Notes under the pieces: generated by a model
Databases searched by the model: none
The model's input: only the letters and a program-made list of their open reading frames with translations
Told to the model about the DNA's origin: nothing
Assembly: GCF_007680605.1 (NCBI RefSeq)
Contig: NZ_VEIO01000001.1
Span: 2,423,276-2,487,275 of the forward strand
Origin: Paenibacillus xylanexedens
GTDB taxonomy: Bacteria; Bacillota; Bacilli; Paenibacillales; Paenibacillaceae
Direction: 5' to 3'
Length of the DNA: 64,000 bases
In this document: in pieces, positions 51,326-60,080 of the stretch
Position numbering within the stretch: position 1 is the first letter of the stretch
Layout of the letters: each line of letters begins with the position of its first letter
Made by a program: the position numbers and the translations under genes

Positions 51326-51529
51326 TCATTGAAAAAGAAATATGGATTTAATCTCTTGTAGCAGGCTGTCCAGCATTCGAACAACCATGAACAGTACAAC
51401 GACAAATCCGATTACGGTCACCCAGTGAGCCATATCTTCCTTTCCCATTTGTTTCAATACGGTATGAATCATCGCTATAATGATTCCAATGCCCGCAATT
51501 TGAAAGATTGCGTTCACTTCTAAATTCAT
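51326..51529 (-). CDS. spoIIIAC: Stage III sporulation protein AC
   Basis: A 67-residue protein with two helices (AIFQIAGIGIIIAMIHTVLK and WVTVIGFVVVLFMVVRMLDS), the usual size in the family (68 in B. subtilis). ATG at 51529. Directly downstream of spoIIIAB. Confidence 0.94.
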   Translation of the reverse strand: MNLEVNAIFQIAGIGIIIAMIHTVLKQMGKEDMAHWVTVIGFVVVLFMVVRMLDSLLQEIKSIFLFQ

Positions 51530-51558
51530 GACCTTGGCACCTCGCTATCCCGGCTATT

Positions 51559-52077
51559 TCAGAAGATCAGTATGACGATTAACGCTCCGACAAGCATCCC
51601 CAGGCTGCGGCTCATTCGTTCGTACTTCACTTGATCGGCCTGTGCGCGGGATTCCTCATGCATAAGTTGCTGAATGGCTAACGAAATATGTTTGGTCTGA
51701 TCTTGACGATCACTGGTGCCAAGGCTGTAACTCAACTGTAGCATGACCTCCCGCTCGTCTGATTTCATCGCTGATTTCCCCCATGCCTCCTCCACACCGG
51801 CTTGCAGACTCTCCCTGGCTGTAAGGCCATGTGGGGGTTCCATCTGTGTGGAGGCGTGTAAAAAAAGAGTTCTCACCGGCTCTTTAGTCTGGGCCCCCAT
51901 TTTGTTCATCGCATCAGGCAGCGGCGTTAAGCCGTAATTAATCTCCGTCATCAGCCGCTGCAGGGCCGCAATCAACTCACGTAGCTGCCTTGGCCGCAAT
52001 GCATATTGCCTCGCCTTGTAAAAACCAGCGAGAGTACTTGCTAGCAGGATCAGTAGGGCGCCAAGCATATTAAGCAA
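51559..52077 (-). CDS. spoIIIAB: Stage III sporulation protein AB
   Basis: A 172-residue protein with N-terminal helix (MLGALLILLASTLAGFY), a cytosolic helical domain (LRELIAALQRLMTEINYGLT) and a C-terminal helix (LGMLVGALIVILIF), a GspF-like arrangement. A TTG at 52075-52077 has AGGAGG seven bases upstream and gives MLNMLGALL, the closest to B. subtilis; a GTG nine bases earlier overlaps the site. It overlaps spoIIIAA by 8 bp. Confidence 0.93.
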   Translation of the reverse strand: MLNMLGALLILLASTLAGFYKARQYALRPRQLRELIAALQRLMTEINYGLTPLPDAMNKMGAQTKEPVRTLFLHASTQMEPPHGLTARESLQAGVEEAWGKSAMKSDEREVMLQLSYSLGTSDRQDQTKHISLAIQQLMHEESRAQADQVKYERMSRSLGMLVGALIVILIF

Positions 52078-53074
52078 AGGCTTCACCTCCTGACCCGGTC
52101 TGTTGCAGCCCTCTCATCTTGCCATCGGACAGTCGAAAGCTCATGCCTTTGCTCGTCCGCTGCAGCTGCACATAACGCTGAAACATCTGCTCGGCAATCA
52201 GTGTTTTCAAGGCAGGCCTTGCAGATAGTTCAGCCAGATCCCGTGCGTGGGCTGTCGCAATGACAGAAACTCCTGCGTGCAGAGCCTCCATAACCGCCTC
52301 GGCATCCTCCGGCCGCCCAATCTCGTCCACAATCAGAACGTCCGGTGACATGGAGCGAAGCATCATCATCATGCCTTCCGCCTTAGGGCATCCATCCATA
52401 ACGTCCGTGCGCGGCCCTACATCGAAGCTAGGAACACCTTTATAGCTTCCCGCTATCTCGGAACGTTCATCTACAATGCCCACTTTTAGTCGCGGGCGTA
52501 TCCCCTGCCTCAGTTCACCACCAGCTGTCAGTTTCGTTCCGTTACTGATCTGCCTTGCCAAGTCTCGCAGTAACGTTGTTTTGCCTTGCTGCGGTGGAGA
52601 TAGTATCAGGGTATGCATCACCTGTCCGTTCCTCATATCTAGCAGGTATGGAAGAATCGGGTCAGCCACACCTTGCACTTCCCGGGCAACACGGACGTTA
52701 AATCCGTTGATATCCCGCAAATATTCTACACGCCCTCCACTGAGCACCGTCCGGCCAGCAAGTCCGATTCGATGCCCTCCCGGGATGGTGATGAATCCTT
52801 TTCGTAATTCTTCTTCCAACGTATAGAGCGAATGATTGCTTATGAGATCAAGCAGTCTGTGCGTTACTTCTTTCAGAGGAACATATGCTTCCTCTGGTTT
52901 TCCCGTTGGTATACCTTCCGGGGTGAGAAAGTGATAGTTGTTGCCTGCATTAATTTCCAGCGGCCTGCCTTCTCGAATACGGATTTCCTCAACTTGTTCC
53001 AATAAGGTGGGCGGCATTCTGCCCAGAATGGTACGGATGGGTTCCGGAAAAAGATCCCTCCATTTCACTTTCAT
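52070..53074 (-). CDS. spoIIIAA: Stage III sporulation protein AA (ATPase)
   Basis: The cytosolic ATPase of the SpoIIIA complex, related to secretion ATPases. The 334-residue protein has Walker A ILSPPQQGKTTLLRDLARQI, Walker B DVLIVDEIGRPEDAEAVMEA and a conserved KVGIVDERSEIAGSYKGV. It is the first gene of the operon, with GGAGGAG before the ATG and a sigma-E-like promoter upstream. B. subtilis length is ~307, so an N-terminal part is slightly longer. Confidence 0.96.
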   Translation of the reverse strand: MKVKWRDLFPEPIRTILGRMPPTLLEQVEEIRIREGRPLEINAGNNYHFLTPEGIPTGKPEEAYVPLKEVTHRLLDLISNHSLYTLEEELRKGFITIPGGHRIGLAGRTVLSGGRVEYLRDINGFNVRVAREVQGVADPILPYLLDMRNGQVMHTLILSPPQQGKTTLLRDLARQISNGTKLTAGGELRQGIRPRLKVGIVDERSEIAGSYKGVPSFDVGPRTDVMDGCPKAEGMMMMLRSMSPDVLIVDEIGRPEDAEAVMEALHAGVSVIATAHARDLAELSARPALKTLIAEQMFQRYVQLQRTSKGMSFRLSDGKMRGLQQTGSGGEAFA

Positions 53075-53128
53075 GAGTAGGCTCCTCCAACTTGATTAAT
53101 TTCATCTCTGATGCTTGTTCATATCTCA

Positions 53129-53157
53129 AGTTTATGCCTGTACATTCATTTTATGAC
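53129..53157 (-). promoter_or_regulatory. Candidate sigma-E promoter of the spoIIIA operon
   Basis: On the minus strand GTCATAAA (53150-53157), 13 bp, and CATAAACT (53129-53136) resemble the sigma-E boxes (GTCATATT and CATACAAT) about 55 bp upstream of spoIIIAA. spoIIIA is known to be sigma-E dependent in B. subtilis. Confidence 0.55.
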
Positions 53158-53325
53158 GCTGAAATCTATCAATTCTTCAAGGTCGATGAATGAGAGCCAA
53201 AACTCATAGACATCTTGTTCTAGGCACCTGTCTAGACATTCGTGCATATAGTGCTTGCAAACAGATGGACTGTTCCACTGAGAAACCAATGCTCGATCCC
53301 GAGGCACAAAAAGGAGTTGTGGGGT

Positions 53326-54075
53326 GTGCGTGTTGACGTTGTAGGTAACGTAAATGAAGTACGAACGATAGATATTGAAGGGCGAAGTGTGGTTGTTATT
53401 GATGTTTTGCGAACAACAAGCACAATCGTGACCGCGCTTGCCCATCATGCTACAGGAGTTATTGCCATGGAGACTGTTCCGCAAGCCAAACAGATGTTGG
53501 TAGGAAACAGTATTCGGGGAGGGGAACGCTTTGACAAAAAAATAACCGGATTCGATGCGGGTAATTCCCCCTATGAATATATGAGTGGTGACATCGCAGA
53601 AAAAGTCATTATCCTCACCACAACAGATGGTACACGAGCTCTGATCAAGGCATCCAGAGCCAGACATATACTTGCCGGAGCATTGTTAAATGTTAGAGCG
53701 GTTGCTTCCACTCTACTGGAATTACAACGGGATATTTTGTTGTTATGTGCCGGAGAGCAGGATGAGTTTGCTTTGGAGGACGGCCTATGTGCCGGATATA
53801 TTATTGAAGAATTGTATCGTCAGACCCGTTCGCCGCTGCAACTGAATGATCTCGGTATAATCGTGCATCAGGCCGTGTCTCAATCTCATGATCGCATCAC
53901 AGATCTGGTTCGCACATCAGCCAGTGCACGCAGACTGGATAAACTGGGGATGATGCATGATGTGACCTATTGTTCACAATTAAATCTCCTGGATTGTGTA
54001 CCTGAGATGATGGAGGGCAATGAACTAAAACCTTACCAGAAATTACGAGGGAGGAACGTGTGCAGACGACTGTAG
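53326..54075 (+). CDS. comB: 2-Phosphosulfolactate phosphatase family (ComB)
   Basis: The 249-residue protein matches ComB, which dephosphorylates 2-phosphosulfolactate to sulfolactate. Motifs: VVVIDVLRTTSTIVTALAHH, GGERFDKKITGFDAGNSPYE, LTTTDGTRALIKASRARHIL and EDGLCAGYIIEELY. Sulfolactate accumulates in B. subtilis spores through YitC (ComB) and YitD. Start is GTG at 53326, with AAGGAG nine bases upstream. It is divergent from spoIIIA; a role in sporulation-linked sulfolactate synthesis is plausible but inferred, since no phosphosulfolactate synthase (comA) gene is nearby. Confidence 0.85.
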   Translation: MRVDVVGNVNEVRTIDIEGRSVVVIDVLRTTSTIVTALAHHATGVIAMETVPQAKQMLVGNSIRGGERFDKKITGFDAGNSPYEYMSGDIAEKVIILTTTDGTRALIKASRARHILAGALLNVRAVASTLLELQRDILLLCAGEQDEFALEDGLCAGYIIEELYRQTRSPLQLNDLGIIVHQAVSQSHDRITDLVRTSASARRLDKLGMMHDVTYCSQLNLLDCVPEMMEGNELKPYQKLRGRNVCRRL

Positions 54076-54080
54076 TTACG

Positions 54081-54130
54081 AATAAAAGAGGTGAACGTTT
54101 GCCCACTGGCAACGTACACCTCTTTTATTT
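54081..54130. terminator. Bidirectional terminator comB/lysC
   Basis: AATAAAAGAGGTG..AACGTT and ..ACGT.CACCTCTTTTATT form a ~20-bp stem between convergent comB and lysC. Perfectly symmetrical A and T runs on the flanks. Confidence 0.9.
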
Positions 54131-54160
54131 ATGCGTTTATTTTTTTATCATTTACATCAA

Positions 54161-55414
54161 TTATCTGCGAACTTGAGGTCCGCCAATGACAGCTTGCTCT
54201 GCTGTATCGAGATCATACGCTGTGTGCAATGCTTTAATTACATCATGCAGTTTCTCTCCATCAATAACGCAGGACACCTTAATCTCTGAAGTGCTTACCA
54301 TCTTGATGCTTACACCTTCACCAGAGATCACTTTGAACATCTTAGCAGCTACACCTGGATGACTCACCATACCCGCACCAACAATCGAGATTTTAACCAG
54401 GTTTTCTTCGGAATTCACTTCACGATAAGGCAGACGACTGTGCAAACCTTCAATGACACGAAGTGCCTTCTCACGATCAGACAAGGCAACCGAGAAGGAG
54501 AAGTCCGCTTTGCCGTCCTGAACTCCGCTCTGTACGATAATATCCACGTCCAGTTGCTCACTAGCCAGTTCGCCAAATACTTCGGCAAGGACACCAGGGA
54601 CATCGGGTACACCCAAAATACTGATGCGAGCTACGTTTTTGTCATACGCGATTCCACTTACTACTACTCCTTGTTCCATTGCCGCTTCCTCCTTCACAAC
54701 CGTTCCTTCATTATGGTTAAAGCTTGATCTTACAATCAGGGGTACACCGGAATGCTTCGCGTACTCCACCGCACGTGGATGCAATACCGCCGCTCCCAGA
54801 TTCGCAAGCTCCAGCATTTCGTCGTAAGATATTTCCTTCAGTTTGCGTGCCACCTTGACGATCCTTGGATCTGTAGAATAGATTCCGTCCACATCCGTAT
54901 AGATCTCGCAAGCATCTGCCTGAATAGCTGCTGCCAGTGCAACCGCTGTCGTATCCGAACCACCGCGGCCCAGTGTAGTGATCTCTCCGTCTTCCGTCAT
55001 GCCTTGGAAACCGGCTACGATAACGATATTGCCTTCAGCGAGCGCAGATTTGACACGCTCAGGACGGATATCCTGAATCCGGGCTTTACCGTGAACCGGT
55101 TCTGTTCGGAAACCGGCTTGCCATCCTGTAAAAGATACGGCCTTGCGTCCAAGTGCCTGAATGGCCATGGATAATAAGGAGATCGAAATTTGTTCCCCTG
55201 TTGTCAACAACATATCCATTTCACGAGCAGGCAAATCACTGTTTAGCAACTTCGCCTGATCAATCAAATCATCTGTAGTATCTCCCATGGCCGAAACCAC
55301 GACGACACATTGATGTCCTTCATCTGCTTTTTCTACAACACGTCCGGCTACACGCTTCATGCGTTCTGTATCTCCGACCGAACTGCCCCCAAATTTCATG
55401 ACGTACAATGACAA
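54161..55414 (-). CDS. lysC: Aspartate kinase (LysC type, two ACT domains)
   Basis: Phosphorylates aspartate, the first step to lysine, threonine, methionine and diaminopimelate. The 417-residue protein has the kinase part (VMKFGGSSVGDTERMKRVAG, then VAGFQGMTEDGEITTLGRGG and GSDTTAVALA) and two C-terminal ACT domains (VARISILGVPDVPGVLAEVF; LVKISIVGAGMVSHPGVAAK). Start is TTG at 55412-55414 with AGGGAG ten bases upstream; longer in-frame reading is unsupported. A LysC-like isozyme, lysine-sensitive in B. subtilis, is the closest match; feedback type cannot be read from sequence. Confidence 0.92.
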   Translation of the reverse strand: MSLYVMKFGGSSVGDTERMKRVAGRVVEKADEGHQCVVVVSAMGDTTDDLIDQAKLLNSDLPAREMDMLLTTGEQISISLLSMAIQALGRKAVSFTGWQAGFRTEPVHGKARIQDIRPERVKSALAEGNIVIVAGFQGMTEDGEITTLGRGGSDTTAVALAAAIQADACEIYTDVDGIYSTDPRIVKVARKLKEISYDEMLELANLGAAVLHPRAVEYAKHSGVPLIVRSSFNHNEGTVVKEEAAMEQGVVVSGIAYDKNVARISILGVPDVPGVLAEVFGELASEQLDVDIIVQSGVQDGKADFSFSVALSDREKALRVIEGLHSRLPYREVNSEENLVKISIVGAGMVSHPGVAAKMFKVISGEGVSIKMVSTSEIKVSCVIDGEKLHDVIKALHTAYDLDTAEQAVIGGPQVRR

Positions 55415-55540
55415 CGCAAATCCACTCCCTACCTTGTGCAATATGCATCAATTGATATCTTTCGTCATTATTCTCTACGAGAAATGACTTTAACCCAGTA
55501 TATTACGAAAGCGCCTGATAGGCTAATCTTTTTTCAAAAA

Positions 55541-55570
55541 AACCCTCTGCCATATTCATGGCAAAGGGTT
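55541..55570 (-). terminator. Terminator after efp
   Basis: AACCCTCTGCCAT (55541-55553) pairs with ATGGCAAAGGGTT (55558-55570) with two mismatches; the minus strand ends in TTTTTTT. Confidence 0.85.
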
Positions 55571-55604
55571 TTCATTCTTGCTTGAAGCTTACAGCAAGTG
55601 AAAG

Positions 55605-56162
55605 TTACGCACGGGAAGAGTATTTACCTTCGCGTGTATCAATCAGAAGCACGTCGCCTTCATTGATGAACAAAGGAACTTGTACATTCAGACCTGTTTC
55701 CACTTTCGCGTTTTTCGTAGCGCCTTGTGCTGTGTTACCTTTAACGCCTGGCTCTGTTTCAATAACTTTCAGCTCAACGCTTGTAGGCAGGTCGATACCC
55801 AGGATTTCACCTTGGTAACTCACGATTTTCACGTTCATGTTTTCTTTCAGGAAGTTCAATTCCCACTCCAGTTGATCGCTAGTCAGCGTGAATTGATCGT
55901 ATGTTTCGTTATCCATAAATGTGTGCTCAGACCCACTTGCATAAAGGTAAGATACACCGCGGTTTTCGATAATTGCACGCGCAATCGTTTCACCTGCACG
56001 GAATGTACGTTCAACGGTATTACCGTTACGCAGGTTTTTCAATTTGGAACGTACGAATGCAGCACCTTTACCTGGTTTTACGTGTTGAAAGTCAATTACA
56101 GTAAAGATGTCTCCATCTACTTCTACGGTCAAACCTGTTTTAAAATCGTTAACTGAAATCAC
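55605..56162 (-). CDS. efp: Elongation factor P
   Basis: Prevents ribosome stalling at polyproline. The 185-residue protein has three beta-barrel domains and the tip Lys32 in [17 protein letters not shown], the residue that B. subtilis modifies with 5-aminopentanol. Start GTG 56160-56162 with AGGAGGG. It follows the Xaa-Pro peptidase by 42 bp, the conserved efp neighbourhood. Confidence 0.97.
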   Translation of the reverse strand: MISVNDFKTGLTVEVDGDIFTVIDFQHVKPGKGAAFVRSKLKNLRNGNTVERTFRAGETIARAIIENRGVSYLYASGSEHTFMDNETYDQFTLTSDQLEWELNFLKENMNVKIVSYQGEILGIDLPTSVELKVIETEPGVKGNTAQGATKNAKVETGLNVQVPLFINEGDVLLIDTREGKYSSRA

Positions 56163-56204
56163 AAAAAATCCCTCCTGAATATAATTAAAAAGTATGTTCG
56201 TATG

Positions 56205-57278
56205 TTAGCCAATAACGGTGAACTTTTTGTCCGATTTCGTAAGAATATGAATACCTGACTCGGTAATCACAACGTCATCTTCAATTCGTACGCCGCCAAG
56301 TCCATCAATATAAATCCCCGGCTCAACCGTAACCACCATACCCGGTTTCAACACATCATCGCTAAGCTTGGACAGACGCGGAGCTTCATGAACCTCCATA
56401 CCCAGACCATGGCCTGTGCTGTGCCCAAACTGTTCTCCATATCCATAGCTTGCAATGATATCCCGAGCAAGTGCATCCGCTTCGCGTCCGGTCATACCTG
56501 GTTTCAGGTTCTCCAGCGTATGTAGTTGTGCTTCCAGTACAATGTCGTAAATCTTACGCAGCTCAGGTACAGGATTACCTGTTGCAATCGTACGTGTCAG
56601 ATCTGAACAGTATCCGTCCAGCAACGCACCAAAGTCAAACGTGATCAGTTCGTCCTGTCCAATTACTTTGCTACTTGCAACGCCGTGAGGCATGGCAGAA
56701 CGTTCACCCGAAGCGACAATGGTGTCAAAGGAGGAGCTTGTTGCCCCATGCTTGCGCATGAAGAATTCCATTTCAAGATCCACTTCACGTTCAGTCATTC
56801 CCGGTTTCGCAAATTGCAAAACGTGGCTGAATGTGGCATCTGCCAAATCTGCGGCACGCTGCATCACCGCAATTTCGTCTGCATCCTTGAACATCCGTAG
56901 CTGCTCAACAATGCCGGATACTGCTGTAAGCTTAACCGATTGCAACGATTCCGCATAGGAAGCATGCGTACCAAATGTGACCGAATCCTGTTCGAAGCCA
57001 ACTTCGTTGATATTCGCTGCAATCAGCAAATCACGTACAGAATCCATCGGTTTTACACCGTGCTCCACCACGTTGAAACCTTGGGCTTGCGTGGATGCCT
57101 GTGCCATATAACGGAAATCAGTAAGCAAATAAGCTTCCTGTTCAGTAATAAGCACATATCCTGCCGAACCAGTAAATCCCGTCATATAACGGCGGTTAAT
57201 CGGATTTGTAATCAGCATTGCTCTGAGTTCACGCCCGGCCATGGCCTCACGTAACTTGTGTACTCGTTTGTTTTCCAT
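56205..57278 (-). CDS. M24 Xaa-Pro aminopeptidase/dipeptidase (YqhT)
   Basis: A 357-residue M24 metallopeptidase. N-terminal domain (RAMLITNPINRRYMTGFTGS), catalytic metal ligands in FDFGALLDGYCSDLTRTIAT, HSTGHGLGMEVHEAPRLSK and MVVTVEPGIYIDGLGGVRIE. It removes N-terminal residues before proline or splits Xaa-Pro dipeptides. Position between aroQ and efp is the B. subtilis YqhT position. Confidence 0.95.
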   Translation of the reverse strand: MENKRVHKLREAMAGRELRAMLITNPINRRYMTGFTGSAGYVLITEQEAYLLTDFRYMAQASTQAQGFNVVEHGVKPMDSVRDLLIAANINEVGFEQDSVTFGTHASYAESLQSVKLTAVSGIVEQLRMFKDADEIAVMQRAADLADATFSHVLQFAKPGMTEREVDLEMEFFMRKHGATSSSFDTIVASGERSAMPHGVASSKVIGQDELITFDFGALLDGYCSDLTRTIATGNPVPELRKIYDIVLEAQLHTLENLKPGMTGREADALARDIIASYGYGEQFGHSTGHGLGMEVHEAPRLSKLSDDVLKPGMVVTVEPGIYIDGLGGVRIEDDVVITESGIHILTKSDKKFTVIG

Positions 57279-57317
57279 AGGTAACCCTTCTTTCTCTCAC
57301 ATTCCCGGGTTCCCGGC

Positions 57318-57761
57318 TCAGGTTTGTTTGTCCAGATGACGCACGAGAGCCAGCAATCCCAGTTCATAGCTTACTTCGCCAAATCCGGCAATTTGCCCGA
57401 TTGTTTCTGCTGCTAGCACTGAATGATGTCTGAACGCTTCGCGTGCATGAATGTTGGATAGATGAACCTCCACGGTAGGAACTTTCACGGCATTGATTGC
57501 ATCACGTATCGCATAACTGTAATGAGTAAAAGCCCCGGCATTCAGCATGATCCCGTCTGCCTCACCCATTGCGGCATGAATGCGGTCAATAATGTCTCCT
57601 TCATGGTTGGATTGATAAAAAGCGATGGAGACGCCCAACTCTTCAGCCTGTCTGCGAATTTTGTCTTCAATATCCTTCAGACTAAGCGTTCCATAGATAC
57701 CTGGTTCACGAACACCAAGCATGTTCAGGTTCGGGCCATTGATTACAATAATTCGTTTCAT
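57318..57761 (-). CDS. aroQ: Type II 3-dehydroquinate dehydratase
   Basis: Third step of the shikimate pathway. The 147-residue protein has INGPNLNMLGVREPGIYG (catalytic Tyr), FYQSNHEGDIIDRIHAAMG, ILNAGAFTHYSYAIRDAI and EVHLSNIHAREAFRHHS (catalytic His). ATG 57759-57761 with GGAG. Same order as in B. subtilis (yqhS between yqhR and yqhT). Confidence 0.96.
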   Translation of the reverse strand: MKRIIVINGPNLNMLGVREPGIYGTLSLKDIEDKIRRQAEELGVSIAFYQSNHEGDIIDRIHAAMGEADGIMLNAGAFTHYSYAIRDAINAVKVPTVEVHLSNIHAREAFRHHSVLAAETIGQIAGFGEVSYELGLLALVRHLDKQT

Positions 57762-57838
57762 CGCTGCTCCACCCTCTCTGCAAATAACCATCTGCTATTT
57801 TAACACAGCCATTACCCGATTGAGAAGCTTTTTTGCGT

Positions 57839-58453
57839 CTAGGCTCCTGCATGCTCTGGCTCCCGTTTCCTTTCGTCGGTGTACTCCATCGCTACGGTGT
57901 AACCTATGAACAGCCCCCAAAGAAGGAATAAACAAATTTCCGTGAAAATTGAATCCCATGTCAATTGATTTAACGGTTTCATCATTCCGAGTTTAGGCCC
58001 AAGCAGGATAAAGAGGATCACCCACCAGACGACCCCATACACCATGCCGGGAAACGGCCCTTTTAATTTTCGAATGGTAAAGGTATATAACAGTGACGCA
58101 AAGATGGAAAACACGATAAAACACAACCAACCTGTCAAGTGACCTGCCGGCGTATAAATATATTTATGCTTGAAAAAAGGCTCCGCCAGAAAACCCACGG
58201 GTACAACGGTAAAATGCAGAAAATGAAATAGCCAGTGGATGCCGCCCCAAACTAACCCGGCAAAGAACCCCAGCTCCAGCGCAAAAGAAAACGGATTTGT
58301 GAAATAGTGCGCATCTCCCTGCCTTGGCACGGAGCGCCGTTTTGTCACGTCTTCGTCACGTTCTCGGGGACGTTGCCGCTTTGTGCGCCGATCCGTTTTA
58401 CCTTCGTGATTATGATTCATTAATACGTCCTCATGAATATGATCCGTCATCAT
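57839..58453 (-). CDS. yqhR: YqhR family membrane protein
   Basis: A 204-residue protein with a hydrophilic His/Arg-rich N-terminus (NHNHEGKTDRRTKRQRPRE) and about four membrane helices (for example LELGFFAGLVWGGIHWLFHF). It matches the YqhR family of Bacillales, of unknown role, always near aroQ and yqhQ. Start ATG 58451-58453 after AAGGGGAC. Confidence 0.88.
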   Translation of the reverse strand: MMTDHIHEDVLMNHNHEGKTDRRTKRQRPRERDEDVTKRRSVPRQGDAHYFTNPFSFALELGFFAGLVWGGIHWLFHFLHFTVVPVGFLAEPFFKHKYIYTPAGHLTGWLCFIVFSIFASLLYTFTIRKLKGPFPGMVYGVVWWVILFILLGPKLGMMKPLNQLTWDSIFTEICLFLLWGLFIGYTVAMEYTDERKREPEHAGA

Positions 58454-58664
58454 AAATGTCCCCTTCTTCTCAAGATGATCTCGCAGGCATGCTAGATATT
58501 TTCTCACAGTTCTAGGGCGTAGTATGTTCAAAACAGGACAATCTTAACAGCAACACTTGCCTTTTCTCTCGTAAACTAGAAATTGCTCTCCAAATTCGAT
58601 ACAATAAGGATATTAAACTGCCTTTGATTGTAAAGGCCTAGAACAGAATAGGAAGGTGAATAAT

Positions 58665-59657
58665 TTGCCTCAACAATCCAAGCCTGTCAGCTACGGGGGG
58701 CAAGCTGTCATTGAGGGCGTAATGTTTGGCGGCAAACACGTCAATGTTACGGCTGTTCGTAGAAAAGACGGCGAAATTACGTATCTGGAAGTTCCCAAGC
58801 AAGACAAGACCTGGGTCATGAAATTGCGGCGGATTCCTTTATTACGCGGAATTGTCAGCATTATAGATTCAAGTGTCAAAGGCAGCAAACATCTTAATTA
58901 CTCTGCTGACGCTTATGCTGATGATGAACTCGAACCTGAAGAAAAAGCCAAACAACAAGAGAAACAAGGAACTGGCTGGAGCCTTAGCATGATTATCGGT
59001 GTAACCGCAGTCGCCATACTTTCTTTCCTTTTCGGCAAAATTGTACTGACGCTGCTTCCTGTCGTGATCGAGGACTTCTTATTTAAAAATGTATTCGACA
59101 ATCAATTTCTGCATAATGTATTGGAAGGTGTCATCAAACTGATCTTGTTACTGGCTTATCTGTGGTTAATCTCACAGACACCGATGATTAAACGCCTGTT
59201 TCAATACCACGGAGCAGAGCATAAAGTCATAAGCGCATACGAAGCTGGCGAAGAACTTACACCGGAAAATGTTCAGAAGTACAGCAGGTTACATTACCGC
59301 TGTGGTAGTAGCTTTATCATGTTGACTGTGATCATCGGTATTTTCTTGTACTCCGTATTCACTTACGATAATTTATGGGAACGGATGGGACAGCGTCTGC
59401 TCTTGTTGCCAGTCGTACTAGGTATTTCGTTCGAGCTACTCAAGATTACGAATTCGCTTCGTGATATTCCTGTGTTGCGTTATCTGGGATACCCCGGCCT
59501 GTGGCTACAATTGCTTACGACCAAAGAACCTACGAACGCTCAAGTGGAAGTTTCCATTGCGTCTTTCAATCGCATGCTTGAACTGGACGCCAAACTTGCC
59601 AACGTTTCCACCGCAACGGAAGTTCCTGTAGCATCACTTGATCCTGTGAAAGGGTGA
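58665..59657 (+). CDS. yqhQ: DUF1385 membrane protein YqhQ
   Basis: A 330-residue DUF1385 protein: GGQAVIEGVMFGGKHVNVTA at the N-terminus, YHGAEHKVISAYEAGEELTP and the LHYRCGSSFIMLTVIIGIF stretch, with about 4-5 membrane helices. Some data link the family to PrsW or to divisome activity, but the function is unclear. The start is TTG at 58665, six bases after GGAAGGTG; a GTG at 58656 overlaps the site. It is divergent from yqhR and co-directional with yqhP. Confidence 0.9.
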   Translation: MPQQSKPVSYGGQAVIEGVMFGGKHVNVTAVRRKDGEITYLEVPKQDKTWVMKLRRIPLLRGIVSIIDSSVKGSKHLNYSADAYADDELEPEEKAKQQEKQGTGWSLSMIIGVTAVAILSFLFGKIVLTLLPVVIEDFLFKNVFDNQFLHNVLEGVIKLILLLAYLWLISQTPMIKRLFQYHGAEHKVISAYEAGEELTPENVQKYSRLHYRCGSSFIMLTVIIGIFLYSVFTYDNLWERMGQRLLLLPVVLGISFELLKITNSLRDIPVLRYLGYPGLWLQLLTTKEPTNAQVEVSIASFNRMLELDAKLANVSTATEVPVASLDPVKG

Positions 59658-59662
59658 ATGAA

Positions 59663-60001
59663 ATGAATAAGCAGGCTATTGTATTTTGGGCATTCATTGT
59701 ACTGGCTGCTCTTGGGGTTATCAGTTTTATGACTAGAGCCTCATTGTCCAGTATTCTCATCCCTCTGATCGTGTTCGGAGTTGTGTTCCTGCTGTACAAA
59801 TTCCCGCCTGCCCGTTGGTCACGAAAAGCCAATACACCAAAGATCAAACCTTCGGCTAAAACGATGGCTAAAGTGAACGCACAGAACAATGTCAATACCA
59901 GAAAGAGCAGTTCATCCAAGAAACGCAAGGACTATCCTTTTCAGGTCATTCAGGGTCAAAAAGGAAAGAGCAACGACGAGGATATTCCCAAGTATCACTA
60001 A
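59663..60001 (+). CDS. yqhP: YqhP/SA1362 family protein
   Basis: A 112-residue protein with two helices (VFWAFIVLAALGVISFMT and LSSILIPLIVFGVVFLLYKF) and a Lys/Ser-rich tail (SSSSKKRKDYPFQVIQGQKG). It matches the SA1362-like family that follows yqhQ in Bacillales. The start ATG 59663 has AAAGGG eight bases before and overlaps the last codons of yqhQ in another frame if the upstream GTG were used. Function unknown. Confidence 0.85.
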   Translation: MNKQAIVFWAFIVLAALGVISFMTRASLSSILIPLIVFGVVFLLYKFPPARWSRKANTPKIKPSAKTMAKVNAQNNVNTRKSSSSKKRKDYPFQVIQGQKGKSNDEDIPKYH

Positions 60002-60036
60002 GTTGCCATTGTACTGAGGGCTCAAAAATAAAATCC

Positions 60037-60073
60037 AAAAAGCAATTCTCCATCATACGGAGAATTGCTTTTT
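60037..60073. terminator. Bidirectional terminator yqhP/patatin gene
   Basis: AAAAAGCAATTCTCC (60037-60051) and GGAGAATTGCTTTTT (60059-60073) form a perfect 15-bp stem between convergent genes. Confidence 0.92.
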
Positions 60074-60080
60074 TTAGTCT

